64,000 nt of DNA. Source: Motacilla alba alba. Its lineage: Eukaryota > Chordata > Aves > Passeriformes > Motacillidae. The stretch is taken from assembly GCF_015832195.1 (NCBI RefSeq), contig NC_052046.1, positions 18,592,161 through 18,656,160 on the forward strand, read 5' to 3'. The notes below the pieces were generated by a model that was not told the origin of the DNA, ran no database searches, and saw nothing but the letters and a program-made list of their open reading frames with translations. Shown in pieces: positions 29,301 through 42,680 of the stretch; position 1 is the first letter of the stretch; every line of letters starts with the position of its first letter. The position numbers and the translations under genes were made by a program.

Positions 29301-32300
29301 CTTGATTAGGCTTCAAAGAAGCCTTTGAATTCTTGAAATCTACCCTGTTGCAGTCATCAGTGCTAAGTTACCCAAACTGCAATCTTAATTCAAGCTGAAC
29401 TGCAGTAGCACCCAAAGTGAGAAGCTTTCTCAAGACTTGGAAAGACAAAAGGACCACATCTCTTACAGATTAAGGAACTGGAAAAGAACAGTGTCAGCAA
29501 CTTTAAAACAGTATTTTGAGGTTTAATCCAGGTACTATCAGGTACGTACTATCTGACTATGTGTACGCCTCACTTTGCATTAATAGCTCTCTTTCATAGT
29601 GCTTCTACTTTTGACCAGATTAAAAAAAAAAAAATTTGCTGGGTGACAAGGGCTATTTTAGGTCTCAGTGACAGTGATCTGAACCAGAACCCATCAAATC
29701 CAGAAGTTTCATTCAGAATTGCTGGATGAGCAGAATCCGAATTGGCTGACTATCTCAAAAAAACTGGTAATTATTACTATTTTTTCTTATCCAATATAAT
29801 GTGCTGTAGGAACACTACTAGGCTTCTTACATCTACCAAGAAAGTCTTCTAGCACCTTTGGAAGAGTTTGAGGACCACCAGGATCTCTTATGTCAGTCCC
29901 AGATACTTTTCTCAGAAGCTTAAACCTTTTCCAAAGACATTGTACTCACACATCTGACTTGTGTAATCTGCCTGAGGAAATCACATAGGTAGTGATGTAA
30001 TGGACCATCACAGTAGGATGCCAGCATTATGTGTAGCATAAAGAACCATAGGTAATTCAAGAAATCATTTGTATCATATTGCAGACCATTTAGATTACAG
30101 GAGAATGGTGGACGACTAACTGAGCAGAGGCCACTGCTGCAGGTGGTTTCCCTTCTGAAATCAGAAGGTAGTCTGGCTGGGGGTCACTGAAGCAATGGCA
30201 AGGGAAAAGAAGCTACAGCAGTGAGGGGCTTTGTTTTGTGTATTGAAGGAGAGGCTGGATTAAGCCAGAGGAGATAGGACTTTTGAATGAGAAAAATGCT
30301 GGACTCAATCAGACAAGCCCAGGCCAACTCAGCAATGCCACTATTGGACTGTTCATACCACCAAAATCATCATTTAGCTATTTAGCTATATCAAGGCTGG
30401 AAAACAAACAGGCATCAGAGACTACAGTATAGTTCTGATTTCTTCTCAGGTTTGAGAAAATTAGTGACTGGGTTTGCATACATGACTGAAAGCAATCAAG
30501 TTAGTGCCACTTAATGAGTTACTATTGGTGAGTTTTGATTACATTAGCTGACACACATAAACTTTTACCTTGTAGCAAATTAAAATAAAATGTGTTTATT
30601 GTGCCTGTAACTGCATTTAATCATCAGATATTTAGTTGCTTGCTTGTCCCTGTCCCACATGCTTAAGTGTTTAAAACTGATATGGGTGTGTTATTTCTGA
30701 AGAATAAGACTACATGACTTCTCATATGAGTCTCCTACTGATGCAGGCAGAAAGATTCCCTCCTTAGAAGAAATAGCAGAGCTGCTGAGAACAAGACACT
30801 CATGCAATGCGACCCAGCCTGAGAGAGCTTGCTATCAGCCAGCCACTGAGAGTTTCAAGGTTTATTTAAAAATGGTCTCTTACTGAATTCAAAGATCCCT
30901 AAATGTATATAAGAAGAAACAAGCTCACTTCAAGAAAAACAAGAAAAAAAATCAGATTTTCAGACTGTACACTTTCAGGGATTGAACTCTACAACTGAGT
31001 GTTAGTGCCATTAAAATAATTCAGAACATTCAGTTTGTGCCCTGAAGGGTGGAATGGCAGCTGATGTTCTTCTGGGTTTTGAAATAAATTTGACCCGTGC
31101 ATGTAGGTGATCACTGAGCCAGAAAAACAGTTCAAAAGAGATACCTCCAAAACATTCAAATCCCTTTCTACAAAGCTGCCTCTCTTCACACTGCTCCTAT
31201 CCTTCAGTATTGCAGGCACACAAAATGCATATGTCCTCTGCTGCTGATCAGTGTTGCAAGCCCAGGGAGTAGTGGTGTTGTGATGTACCTGAAATCCCAG
31301 CTAAGAATTGGTTATGGTACCAGATTTTTAAGAACATGCCATCTGTGACTGAAAAGATGTTGGAATTCAGTCTGTTTTGATTGTAACTTCAGTAATAACC
31401 TGTTATTTTCCTTCAAACATCCATTGTTTCCATAGAAGGGAAGAAAAAACCTAAAACTTTTCAAGTGTTTAAAGGAGAAGTGATGTGTTTAACAACTGAG
31501 AGCTGTTTGGAAAATTGTAAGGTTTTAGCAATCTTACACAAAACCAATCATGATTCTGCATTGATTGAAAGTAAATAAAATATATTTGCATTTTCATCAA
31601 CAAAAATTCTCCCCTGAATAAAAAGCAGATAAAGTCTTTTCCATGCAAAATGCTTTCTTTTTGTTTTCCAACATAACCAATTTCCTGATCAACAAATAAA
31701 GTTAAAAAAATTATTATTCAATTTTATTCAATTTTAAGCTAGTTGCATTCTAAGTTGAGTTCTTTGTTTTGAATTTCACCTGTAAAATGTGTCAAACAAC
31801 CAGAAAGGACAGTCATCTTTCTGTTTTCAATATTTTTTTTCATTTATAGCTCAAAAAATATTGTAAGTGACTTGCAAATGACTTAGATTAATTTAAGTAG
31901 CAACCTGGAACTTCATTTAAGGACCTTAAAAAAAAAAAAAAGAAAAATACAACAAAGCAAAGTACTTGCCTATTTTTCCTAAAGTGAGGTAAATACATTT
32001 CTTTATGTGAACAAATAAATGTCTCAAGCAATTGAATGTATTTTTTTAATTAAAGATTGTTTCTAAACAGAGTCATATAGAAAATACTTCTTTTTAGAGC
32101 ACACTGGACTTTACAGTTTAACTGTTCATTTTCGGCCAGTAATAACCATGAAATAAAAAATCAGAGATTCCTAGAAAAGAATATGATTGAAAGGAATTTC
32201 AGCTGCAAATTTTCTGGAGAATAGATATTTATTTCTAATTTTTAAACTGAAGAGCAATTACTCTTCTCAGCAAACACGTCTTGTCTGCTGTCCTAGATCT

Positions 32301-35300
32301 TGGCTAGCACCTTTCATGAAAAAAGTGTGGTTTTTCTCCATAAATTAAGACTCATAATCACAATACTTGATTAATAAAACCAGGCCTTACTGGCACAGAA
32401 AAAAAAGAAAAATTCACCTCAGAGGATGAGAAAATATATCCTCTGTAACTGTAGCTGTAGGGAAAATGTCCTGGAGAAAACTTCGTCCTCCTGATATTTC
32501 TTTTATCACAGACAGCAGCAGAGGGATGCTGCTGTCTTCAGAAGTTACTGACAGAGTAGCAGTAGGTTGTCCAGGTCAGGGTGTATGGTGGCCATTTAGC
32601 AGATCACTAGACCAGTGACCCTGCAGTTCCCCACAGTTGCTTGTCTGCATTCTGCTCCTTTAATGTGTGCAAGCAAGTTTTAATAGAAATCAGCAAATTT
32701 TGTGTAATATTACTAGTTAGAGCTTGCAGGGATAAGCTGATGAAGAAAACAATGCTGACCTTCTCTAAAGAAAGCTGTAAAACTCCCCCAGCAGTTGCTT
32801 TTTTATGAGTGAGGTTCAGCAGGCCAAGTCCTGAGGAAACCAGGATGTGTGTGCTGTGCTGTGCTGTGTTCTGAGAGCTTGTGGAAAGGGGAGAAGAACA
32901 GACCTAAATGAGAGGTCAGAAAATATCTTCTTACACTCAGAAACACAGTGGAGCTTGGACAGACTTGTCTACTGAGAATGTCTTGGTCCTCTGGTCTAGA
33001 CTGCTATCCTCTGGTCTGCTTTTTCAGAATCACAGAGGGATTATACATGTTTTTGCCCTTCAGAGTGGCATAAAACATAGGCTGTGATGCAGCACTGGAC
33101 AGTATATTGGCTTTTTATTTCTAGGAACCTATTTTTTAACCTGATTAGAGACCTGGGTTCTGCTAAAACAGAAATTCTCTACTAATTTGATCTCTTCCTC
33201 CATTAACCAGGTCAGTGATCCCTTAACAAGAAAGAGTATAAAAAGTGTTATCACTTCAACCTCTCCCTGTATTTGCAAGTTATGGACAGCCACAGCAGTT
33301 CAAACAAGTCAGCATTAAACAATCAGACCACGTCAGCAAGACATCCATACAGCTGTCTGCTTCACTAATGTCTTCAAATATAGGCCTGAAAATTTTTCCA
33401 ATAATGATTTTGCACATCTTTAATCTAGATACTACTTCCTTTCTCCTCTGTGTTGTTGTTGGGAATTTTTTTTTTATTTTTGTTTTCCATTCTTTATTTT
33501 CCTTCACTTTAAACTTGTTTTCCTGTCTTTCATCACAGATCCTGAATTATAATTCCTCATATTGTCTCACTACTCCTCACTGCCTCATTCAGTTAGTTCT
33601 TCTCTTGCACATCCTTTTCTCTGCTAGAAATCCCACAGAGAGGCTTTACAACACACCTGTGCTCATCTGCCTTGGACGTTGTATCTTCCTATGTAAACTA
33701 TTCACCTCTCCAGTTCACAAACTTTAGCAGCTTTTCCTAATCTCTATATATAATCTCCATATCCTGCCTTTATTATTCTCAAAGACCATGTCATTTCTTC
33801 CAAGGGATAAGTAAAACAATGTTACTGACTCCCACTCCAATTTATGTGCTTTTGTTTTCTTACACTCAGCTGCTTTTTCTGCCAAACTGCACCCACAGTT
33901 GTCCCACTAACCTTCTCTCATCAAAGCAGCCTTGTACTCATCCTGTCTTTTTATTCTTTTCCATAACTCATGAAAATATACTTTAGATTCTCTTATTTAA
34001 AAAAAAAAATCCACCTGTCCCTTCTCTCCCCTTATTTCTTTACTTTCCATCTCAACTCCCTGAACAAAACTCTGTTTGCTTTCTCTGCGAGGTTTACTAT
34101 TTTGAGCATAGTGACTTGCATTGTATCTTGTCCTGAAGACAATATCTGACTGTATTAATCTCTTGGTTATCATTTTATACTTTGGCTTTATAGGGTGTTT
34201 GTAGCAGAGCCCATCTTTTCATTTTGGGTTTGCAAACAACTGAGTGCAACTTGTTCTCTTCCTTGGTTGGAGCTGCATACATAATAAATAATGACACGAT
34301 GAATTTAGCACTTTAGCACTGCCGTCCACTGGCTGTCTTAACATGACATTCCACATCTGAATAAAATTTTGAAGCATTGCTATTGACTGGAAAGTATTAT
34401 TCTAAGTTCAGTATTTCAGAGTAATGGAAATGCCAGAATTCTTTATGTTCTACCCCTTTCAAATACCAGATGTACTCCTTTTGCTTTGTCTTTTTCATTA
34501 CAAAGTAAAATATCAAGGCTGGTTGAACAATAGACTAGACTAGTCTAGACTAAACTGCTGTGTATAAGTAATTGACTTACATTACCTGAATGATGTGTAT
34601 ATTTTGTAATATATATTGCTCATGTTTAAAAAACAAACAATACTTAAGCATGTAGATAGATGCAAAAGGGAAATAGGATAATTTTTGACACTACACTAAA
34701 ATTTGTGTACTTCCCCTGTCAACACTTCCATCTTCCACCTCATTTAGCAAGGTCCTGAATCAGAATGCTTTTATTATTTTAATAATATTCAATAGGTTTT
34801 CTTTCCATAAGCACATTCAGTTTATGGTTGAATTCACACATAAGGACTTTTGTGACTTTTATTTTTTATTCAATGCTATTTTATCTTTTTAAACCTTCCC
34901 CTCTTTTATTCCATGTCTTTCTTTCACTTAATTTCTGTAATACAGCTAAGCTTATTATAATTAGACTTATTGATAAATTATTAATATTCCATGGTGAGAA
35001 CAACTTGCCTTTTACATTTCCTAATGTGCTCCCCTTCAAAACAGTGGCAGGAATATTTACCTTCTTAGTACAAAGTTTCATCTGTGACAAGAGACTGTGA
35101 AAATCTATCAAGATGAGAGGTCAAATAAATTTTATATGTAAATGTGTTTCCAGAAAAATTTGAAAAGAAAATAGAGAGGGGAAAAAAGGGGGAAAATGTG
35201 TGCTGTTTCAGTAATTATATTGTTTATCCAATTTACTGCCATGTGCTGAAATATTACCCAAAATTCTAGGAAATTAAGTGGATTATGAGTTCAAGGATGA

Positions 35301-36695
35301 AGCACTAATTGAATCTTTCATTAAAGTGACTCATCTAAGCAATGCAGTCAGCTGGATTGTCCTTCTGAATGTAAAAATCTTTACAAATGTTATCCTGGTA
35401 CAGGTACCATAATAAAAGCTTGAATCTTCTCCCTCCATAAAAAAGGATATCTGTCAGAGGAAGATTTGCTGGAAGGGGGTTACTATTCCCAAGAAAAATG
35501 CATATTTTTTATAACAAAACAAGATGATTTTTTCTTGTTCTAACCCATTTTGTCTCAACAAAAATTGGTCTCATTTGGCACAAAGCTTACTGAGTATTTC
35601 AATCCACAGATCTTAACTGAGTCATAGACCTTAAGCTAACCCTCTCTAAAGGCAGGAAATGTTCTTACCTTGAAACTCTACATAGAAAAAGAGCTATAAT
35701 TAAACAAAACAACAGTTCTAAAAATTATATAAGCTATAAAAAATAGGAGTGTTCATTTATGACTTTACGTTAAATATCAGCTCTAATTTCACTAATTTTT
35801 ATGAAAACCCTTATTCTTTTTTTGTGCTTACTCTTATTTTTTAAAGGTGGGATCTATTGGTCTTTGCCCTATTAAAAAAATAGCATTCGCTGTGGTATTC
35901 TGACAAACCTGATCCTTTACTTTAGATATCTATTTGAACCATAAACACCAATTTGGCCAGGTAAATTGGAGCCATTTAGGCAAAGAAAACCCAAACAAAC
36001 AAAAAGGAGTTAGTAATTTCTCCTACTTAGAAGTGACTAGAAGATGGAACATTTAAATATTTTTGGCATCTTTCTAATGAACGGAGATTTGCATGAGTTC
36101 CACTACACATGGAACCTGGGTTCCACACATACTTGAAAAGTATGACTTACTAGCAGAAAATATACACTTGACAGAATAGTGAGAAAGGACAGAATAAGTT
36201 TAAAAAGGTCTTTTGTTAGAATTTTGTCTTGTAGTTAAGACAGTATTTGAAATAGCTTTTTCTCTCTCAAATATATAATTTCCTCCCAACTGGTAAATAT
36301 TTTGTCTAAAAATTTAAAAGAACCCGGTTGGAAATAAATGGAATATATTTCTTAAAATCATGAAGGAGCATAAATTGAGTTTGTGTTGTTTCTCTTGAAA
36401 ATAACTTAAAAGCCAGAAAATAGCTCTCCTTACCGTTTTAGTTCACCAGTATTGACTATCATTATTATTCTGTCAAAGCTAATAGAGTGCATAAACATGT
36501 CAAGTACACCCTCATGATATCCTTCAAAAAGCTGCAGAAACAAGTATAATCTTCATTAAATAAATAAACAAACAATTTTCCATTACTTCACTGTCATAAG
36601 TGATTACAGTCTGACTTTAAAAAAAAATTCTTGTGGTTTTAAAAATCTTGATTTTGGACAAATTATAGACTAGAAGCATTTCATAAGGTACTTAC
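23373..36695 (-). other. PDE4D: PDE4D intron, 13,323 bp
   Basis: Intron between the 192-bp and 37-bp exons. No interspersed repeat was recognised. It includes a strand-asymmetric stretch rich in T and C on the plus strand at about 33.4-34.1 kb, giving a chance 160-codon plus-strand frame with no recognisable domain. A short nested palindrome lies near 34.53 kb. The remainder shows nothing I can name. Confidence 0.88.
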
Positions 36696-36887
36696 ATATC
36701 ACTGGCAATGGAGGAATTCCTGGACATGGACTTTGGAGACAGATCATAATCACTGTCTGACCGGTAAAGAAAAGACTCTCTGCGTTGGCTGTGGACAAAA
36801 TTTGCCTGAAGAACTAGCCCTGACCCAGGGCTTGTCATGGGGTCCAAGGGACTTCGTCCTGATGATGTACCATTGTCTACATCGAAA
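36696..36887 (-). CDS. PDE4D: PDE4D exon, start of UCR1 with PKA site (192 bp)
   Basis: Internal coding exon of the 3',5'-cyclic-AMP phosphodiesterase 4D, which hydrolyses cAMP. It encodes the 63 residues from [10 protein letters not shown] to NSSIASD. One base at its start completes a Cys codon and two bases (AT) at its end are completed by the next exon. A CAG acceptor (36890-36888) lies directly upstream and a GTAAG donor begins at 36695. Visible motifs are [16 protein letters not shown], whose RRES serine is the PKA site of long PDE4 forms (Ser54 in PDE4D3), and the [12 protein letters not shown] segment of UCR1. From memory of the human proteins it fits PDE4D ([21 protein letters not shown]) better than PDE4B. 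Apparent differences from human are Ser for Ala in NGTSSG and Val for Ile in SGLVLQ. In other species this exon is spliced to several alternative 5' exons; none of those was found here. Confidence 0.97.
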
Positions 36888-37034
36888 CTGCAAAAAGAAG
36901 AGAATTTTTTTTCTGTTATTGACCTAAGTATTTTAAAATATAATAAACACCCTTCTGATAAATTATCATAGCTAATTGCTTCTTTGCTTCTTGATAGTAA
37001 TGGAGAAATAAAGACCTGGTCATGTCCACTGCTA

Positions 37035-37035
<1 letters not shown>

Positions 37036-37073
<38 letters not shown>

Positions 37074-37093
37074 AAAAACAAAAAAAAAAAAAA
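37036..37093. repeat. Long poly-A tract (poly-T on PDE4D sense strand)
   Basis: 37 uninterrupted A (37036-37072), then further A runs broken by two C. In PDE4D orientation this is a poly-T/pyrimidine tract about 150-205 bp upstream of the 192-bp exon acceptor. The exact length is likely to be unreliable. Confidence 0.95.
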
Positions 37094-40000
37094 CAACTAG
37101 TCACACAAGAGAGATACTTTAAAATTACTAGTAAACAAAAAACCCCCCAAGGCTGAAGTAAAAGAAAATTGGCAGAGAAAAATCCCATGCTATAAGAAAT
37201 ACAGGAAGCTTTCTACTTCTCTGCGTGTAGAGTATCCATGAGCTCTATACCAGTGGAAACATGGTATTCCCCTATTTACTTCTTCAGGTCCCAACTCTTC
37301 TGAGATGGATACCAATTATCCCGTCTCCCACTGCTAAGGCAGCTGAGGGCTTTCTCTTTACTGAGTTTCCAGTTGTAATATTTTGTTACTACAAAAATAT
37401 TTCAAGTACATACTTTATCTTGTCCCAGTAAAAAAAGTACTGTGGTGGCATTAAGGAATAGGTGTGTGCTTGAGCACATCTGCCTGCATTAGGTTTGCTG
37501 TTTTACAAACAGATGGAAGCAGTGAGTCCTTTTTTAAAGGCCAAGCAGAACTTCTGTAGCCATTTGTGTCTTTGAACCACACAGTTCAGATTCAGCACTT
37601 TTGGTTGTTGTGTTTGGTATGAAGAGTGGTAAAGAAGCTTATCATTCCTAGAGAACTCTTGTCTCTAGAAAGGCTGAAGGACGAGGGAAAAGAAAGAAAG
37701 AGAAGGAGAGAGTAGATGGTGTTTTACGTAGATGTTAATGTTTCTATAAAATGGCTTTGAAAATCAGTGCAAAGACCTTGAACAGGAATCTACAAACAAT
37801 TAAACACTGGTACAGGGTGGGTTGTGCTGAGAGGACGTGTTCATGGCAACCTGTGTTGCTTGACAGCCCAACAGCTCCATCTGGTACTGTATGGAGGCTT
37901 TTTGCAGCATGTGGCTTCATGTTTGGATGTCTTGTGGTATGCAATCTGTGAGGTTACTAATGTGTGGATTAGCAAGACTAGCTCTCTAGGCTCATTTGCT
38001 ACAGTAATGGGGACAAAAATAACACTGCTAAAGCATTTAAGAATGAGGGATGAAAAGAGGATCTTTCACATAGTTTTTTTAAACACAGACAAGCATTCGC
38101 AGCATATTATGCATTTTTGCTGAACCCATATTAGACTTCAGGCTAGCACAAGTGTCACAGCTGTTACATGCTACTCTGAACCAGCTTGTTTTATCTCCCA
38201 TTGACCTGAGGTTTTAATAAGGTTGCCACTTCAATCCTTTGCTGAAGTGGCAGGATTCCCATGACCTTTTTTTGCTTTCTTAAATGAACTAATCAAAGAA
38301 ACATATACTCCTTATTTTGACACAGATGCACACTGCCTGGCAGAGGATAGATTTTTGTTTCATTATTTATTTCATTGTTTATTTTTACTTTGCACATATT
38401 TCTAGAACTGCGACCTTACTGCCACATTCAGACTACATTATTTTCTTTGTATTCACCACTTACAGTTTGAATGTAGAAAAGCAAATGTAGTTGGTTTGTT
38501 TCTCTTTTTTTAAAAAATAAATGCAGAAAATATTATTTAAAAATTCAGGAGAGCACAGTAATTTAATTCTCTTTTCACTGTAGTTTTCAGAACAGTTACC
38601 TGTCAGTAAATCCAAACACACATTTCTTCCCAGGACTGATTTGATTTGATTATGCCTGTGTCTTAAAATGTCCTACTGCTTTATGAACCTCAAACTAAGA
38701 AAGCTTAAACCATGAGACAACAAATTAGAGTTCTGGCACCAGCCTTCTAGGTGATCTTGGACTGTGTAGAGTTCCTCTTTGCCTTTCATTTCCCCTGTTT
38801 GTTGCATCTTTGTGGTGACTGTGAAATCTGAGAGTCTATTGGAAATATCAAGATACCATGAATGCTACGGTAAAACGTCCTTTGCAGCTTGTAGGGTCAT
38901 TAGTTCTTAACCACATTACTATTGTTACTAGCATGACTACTATTACTTGTTATCAATCAATATCTTTTTAGCTTGAATTTCTAAATATTGCAGGAGCACA
39001 AAATAATCACAATGCTAATGAAGGGTTTAGCTCATCATATCCAAATTTCCTAACATTAATATTTTGTTTCCTGAATAACTTCTATGCCCTTTAAACAGCT
39101 TCAAGAAAACACAAACTCTTAATAAATACATAGTCTGTATATTTTGTTTTTCTATTGAAGGCAAGAATGCAGATAATTCCTACAATTTTAGGTAAAACAG
39201 ATCAGTAAGACTAATTTCTGCAAGGCAGCATAATTTCAAATATATATGAGCTTTCCTGGGAACTTTAAAATATAAGTTAAAGGCTGGATATAAACAAATG
39301 AAGATTAATGAAAGTCCCTCTCACAGAATGAAAATTTTGAATAAAGAATTAATACTAAATTGATTTCTTTAACAGTGGACTTAAATATTCAACTGAATCA
39401 AAATTATTCAATTGGATTAAAGGAATATGGTTTTATTTTCTTTTTTTATTTTCTTCATCCCCCTTTTGTGGACATCATATGACTATTATATTACCAGTCT
39501 TATTTCTTCCAGTCAGAAACTAAGACAGGATTCTACAAATTATTTCACTGTCAGATTGTAACATAGTAAAATTTTAAAATTTAGAAGTCTGTTAAGTAGA
39601 ACTGCAGTTTCACCAGCTGGGAGAGGTTCTTTGGTTTGCATCACCAGGTAAAGACAAGCTTGTGCAAGACATTGCTGTAGCAACAGAAATCTTATCCCTG
39701 TTGTACCGCGTGGGAACCACTAGATGGGTGTAAAAAGTAAAAAACAGGATCCAAATAGATCAGCTGGATTTACCTCGTGCTGTTCCAAGAAAACGTCTTT
39801 TCTGAAAATATGCATCAAGTAAAATAGTGTTCAGCTCTACATTTAAAGGAAAGTGTGAATAGAGAACTTTTTTTTTTTTCAGAAGCCTATGTTTATATTA
39901 AAAAGTTTCTTAAATGCTATAGTAGTTTGGTCTTATTTAGATCTGAGACATTTGCCAACACTTTCAGATGTAAAAGCTTGTAGAATTCTAAATCAAAAGA

Positions 40001-41798
40001 AGAGTTATTACAATGAAAATAATATAAATTGTTTATTTGTCTGAATCACAAGTCTTATTTTTAAGAAACTGTACTTCAGACTACAGTGTTTCAAAAGAAG
40101 AGAGAATCAGAATATGGAATTAAAGATTTCCACACCAGTTCTTTGTTGTTGCATACAGTGAAAAAATCAAAAGTTCCAGACACAAAATATGACAGGCTCT
40201 TTAACTTGCCTGAACAGAAATTGCTAAAACTGTGCTTGCTTCATATTTATCTTTTCACACTCAGTAAGTTTTAAGCCACAGCAAGAGTATGCTGTGAATT
40301 AGAAAGAACAGACAAACAGAACAACATTTTCATGGAAGTTGTTACTAAAGAGGACAGTAACTCTTTTGCTTTCATTTCGCAGGTAGTAAGTGGCAATTTA
40401 AAGGCAGAATTTTACACCATTGCTCTGCAGCCAGCTCTGGACACTTTGCATAATGCATGCAAATTGAAACTGCCTTTGGTGACAGGCATTTGGCACAGAC
40501 ATCACAGAATTTTATATGTTCAAAGAGCTTGCTGCAAGTCCAGAGATGCCAAAGTCCTGAAAAGTCAATGATAATTCAGCAACTTTTGTGTCTGCATTTT
40601 GACAAAATGTTTTAAGGCATTAATGGATAGTGTTTATCTTTAGAGCCTGCCTTATTCAGTGTTCAGTGCTGACAAACTTGACATGAGATGAAATTCAGCG
40701 TTTTTTCCCTTGTTTGGCTATTCATCTCGTTTGCACTTCTTGCCCACTTTCTGTCATCCACACTGTACTAAGAGGGGGACAAAACTGAGTGATTTCCAAA
40801 CATTCATGGATGATCTTCCTTGGGCTCCTAACACAACAAGTACAAATAAACCCACAAGCAAGCTTTAGGAAGATTATTAGAGATTTGCTTCAGATAATAC
40901 TAGGACTCTGTGGCAAGAACAAGAGAGGTTCTGGATCCTGATTCTGAATCTTAGCAGCACTTCATTGTTAATGACGGCGCAGCTTCTTTGCATATTGAAA
41001 GAAACTGTGGACTCTCTTTTGAGTCCCTAAAAAATGGTTTCCTACTCTCTGCCATGCTGCTAAAAGAAAAAATGTGGAGGCCTGTATATAAAATATAGAT
41101 TTTAGTTACATAAGGAATAATGGCATCATAATCACTATTGCCAAGAGTTTTGTAATTAGGGCTGAATAGAAAATTTTAGTGTTGCTTTTCCTTAGTACTG
41201 AGAATTTAGCACTTATCCTGCAGCATTTTCTTGGGGGGTGGGGGGTGGTATTTTCTTCAATTTTTGTGTGTTTTTTATTTTTAGAGAAATATGCAATAGT
41301 AGGAGAGAGAAGGAAATAAATTTCATCCTAAAATGAAGAACTTACTAGACTTTTTAAGAATGCAAATTGTACTCCTGCTATTCCCCTGTAAGTGTCTTCC
41401 CACTTTCATCTTGGAAACTACAGGGAGGGAGAGCCAAATTAATTGAAACTCTTGGGGGCATCTTAACTTTTAGGGCCATCTTTAGCATTACAGAGGGACA
41501 GGCAAGTTCTAGAGGAGCAATTTTTTTCCCCCCATCAAAGTAGACAATTGTCCTAGTGTCATGCAATCTCTCCAGCCATCTGTGCTATGACCTATATACT
41601 CATCTCAATGTCCTCACTTCCAAGAAGTCGTGTCCTGTTTTTTCACCTGGTAGCACAATCCCCATATTACACAAAATAGGTGCATTTGGTGTAGCAACTG
41701 TAATTCACTGAAATTATCAGAGAAGACCTGCCCTGCAGCAACTCTCTTTGAGCAGGATCTAATTTAGAGCAAAAGCAACGTAATAAAACTATAAGGTT

Positions 41799-41847
41799 CC
41801 AAGGAAAGGGTAAACTATTTATTTATTACCCAAGGAAAGGGTAAACT
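41799..41847. repeat. 18-bp direct repeat, 31-bp spacing
   Basis: CCAAGGAAAGGGTAAACT at 41799-41816 and again at 41830-41847, separated by ATTTATTTATTAC. Confidence 0.92.
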
Positions 41848-42482
41848 GTGCCCCTCCATCTCTGAGGAAGGAGGCCTTAGCAACTGGAGAAAGGGAAGGA
41901 ATGGATGCTGCCTTCAAAAGCAGAATCTGAATTTATTGCTTGGATTGCTTCAGATTTAAATAAGCAGTGGGTCACCACAGCTGATGGAATGCACCATGAA
42001 TATGGAGGATTGTAGAGAAAGGCCAGAGTGTGCCTGTATCTAAGATTGCTTGGTAGGTCTTTGTGATTTCACTTGGGCCTTTTTATTGCTTATTAATAAA
42101 CTAACCACTCAATTGTGACAACAGCTGACTTGGGTGTCCCTTTTTTGGTCAGGCATAGTTACCTCTAAGTGAGAGATGTAACTTTAGAATTTTTGCTATC
42201 ATAAAGAAATAAGTTGTCACTAGCCTGCTCCTGCCACAGGCTCCCAGAAGATTTTACATGTTGAACAGGGTAGCCTGCAGCATTAGAAAAAAGCCAAGTA
42301 AAAACCAAGTAAAACTGAATCAGTAGATTTATATAATTGAATAGTAGGTGAATTATTTGTCTGGGGCCTTTCAAAATGTTTCCTTATTGACAGTGTCTAC
42401 CCAGTGATGCAGAAGAGTCCACATCTGGTTGTCTCTTCTCTGGTTGTCTCCTTTCTTTCTGTCTTTTCCCCCAAGACTAGCT

Positions 42483-42680
42483 AAAAAAACCAACCAAACA
42501 AAAAACAAACAAAAAAACACCAAACAAAAAAAAAAAAAAAAAAAAAAACAAAAAAAAGAAAAAAAAAGAAAAGAAAACCACAAACCCCAAAAAACCCCCA
42601 CCAAAAACAACAACAAAAAAAAACCCCAACCAACCAAAAACCCAAATCAAAAAACCAGAACAACAAAAAAATCCTCATTA
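42483..42680. repeat. A-rich simple repeat with C interruptions
   Basis: About 200 bp of almost pure A and C on the plus strand (AAAAC, AACC and long A runs). It produces lysine- or phenylalanine-rich chance frames on the two strands. No coding content. Confidence 0.95.

Noticed and set aside
33245..33727. 160-codon plus-strand frame
   Set aside because: Composition is hydrophobic because of the T/C-rich strand; no domain, no splice context and no family resemblance.
36692..37188. 134- and 90-codon minus-strand frames with long Phe runs
   Set aside because: The start lies in the poly-T tract. The only real coding part is the 192-bp exon, bounded by splice sites at 36888 and 36695.
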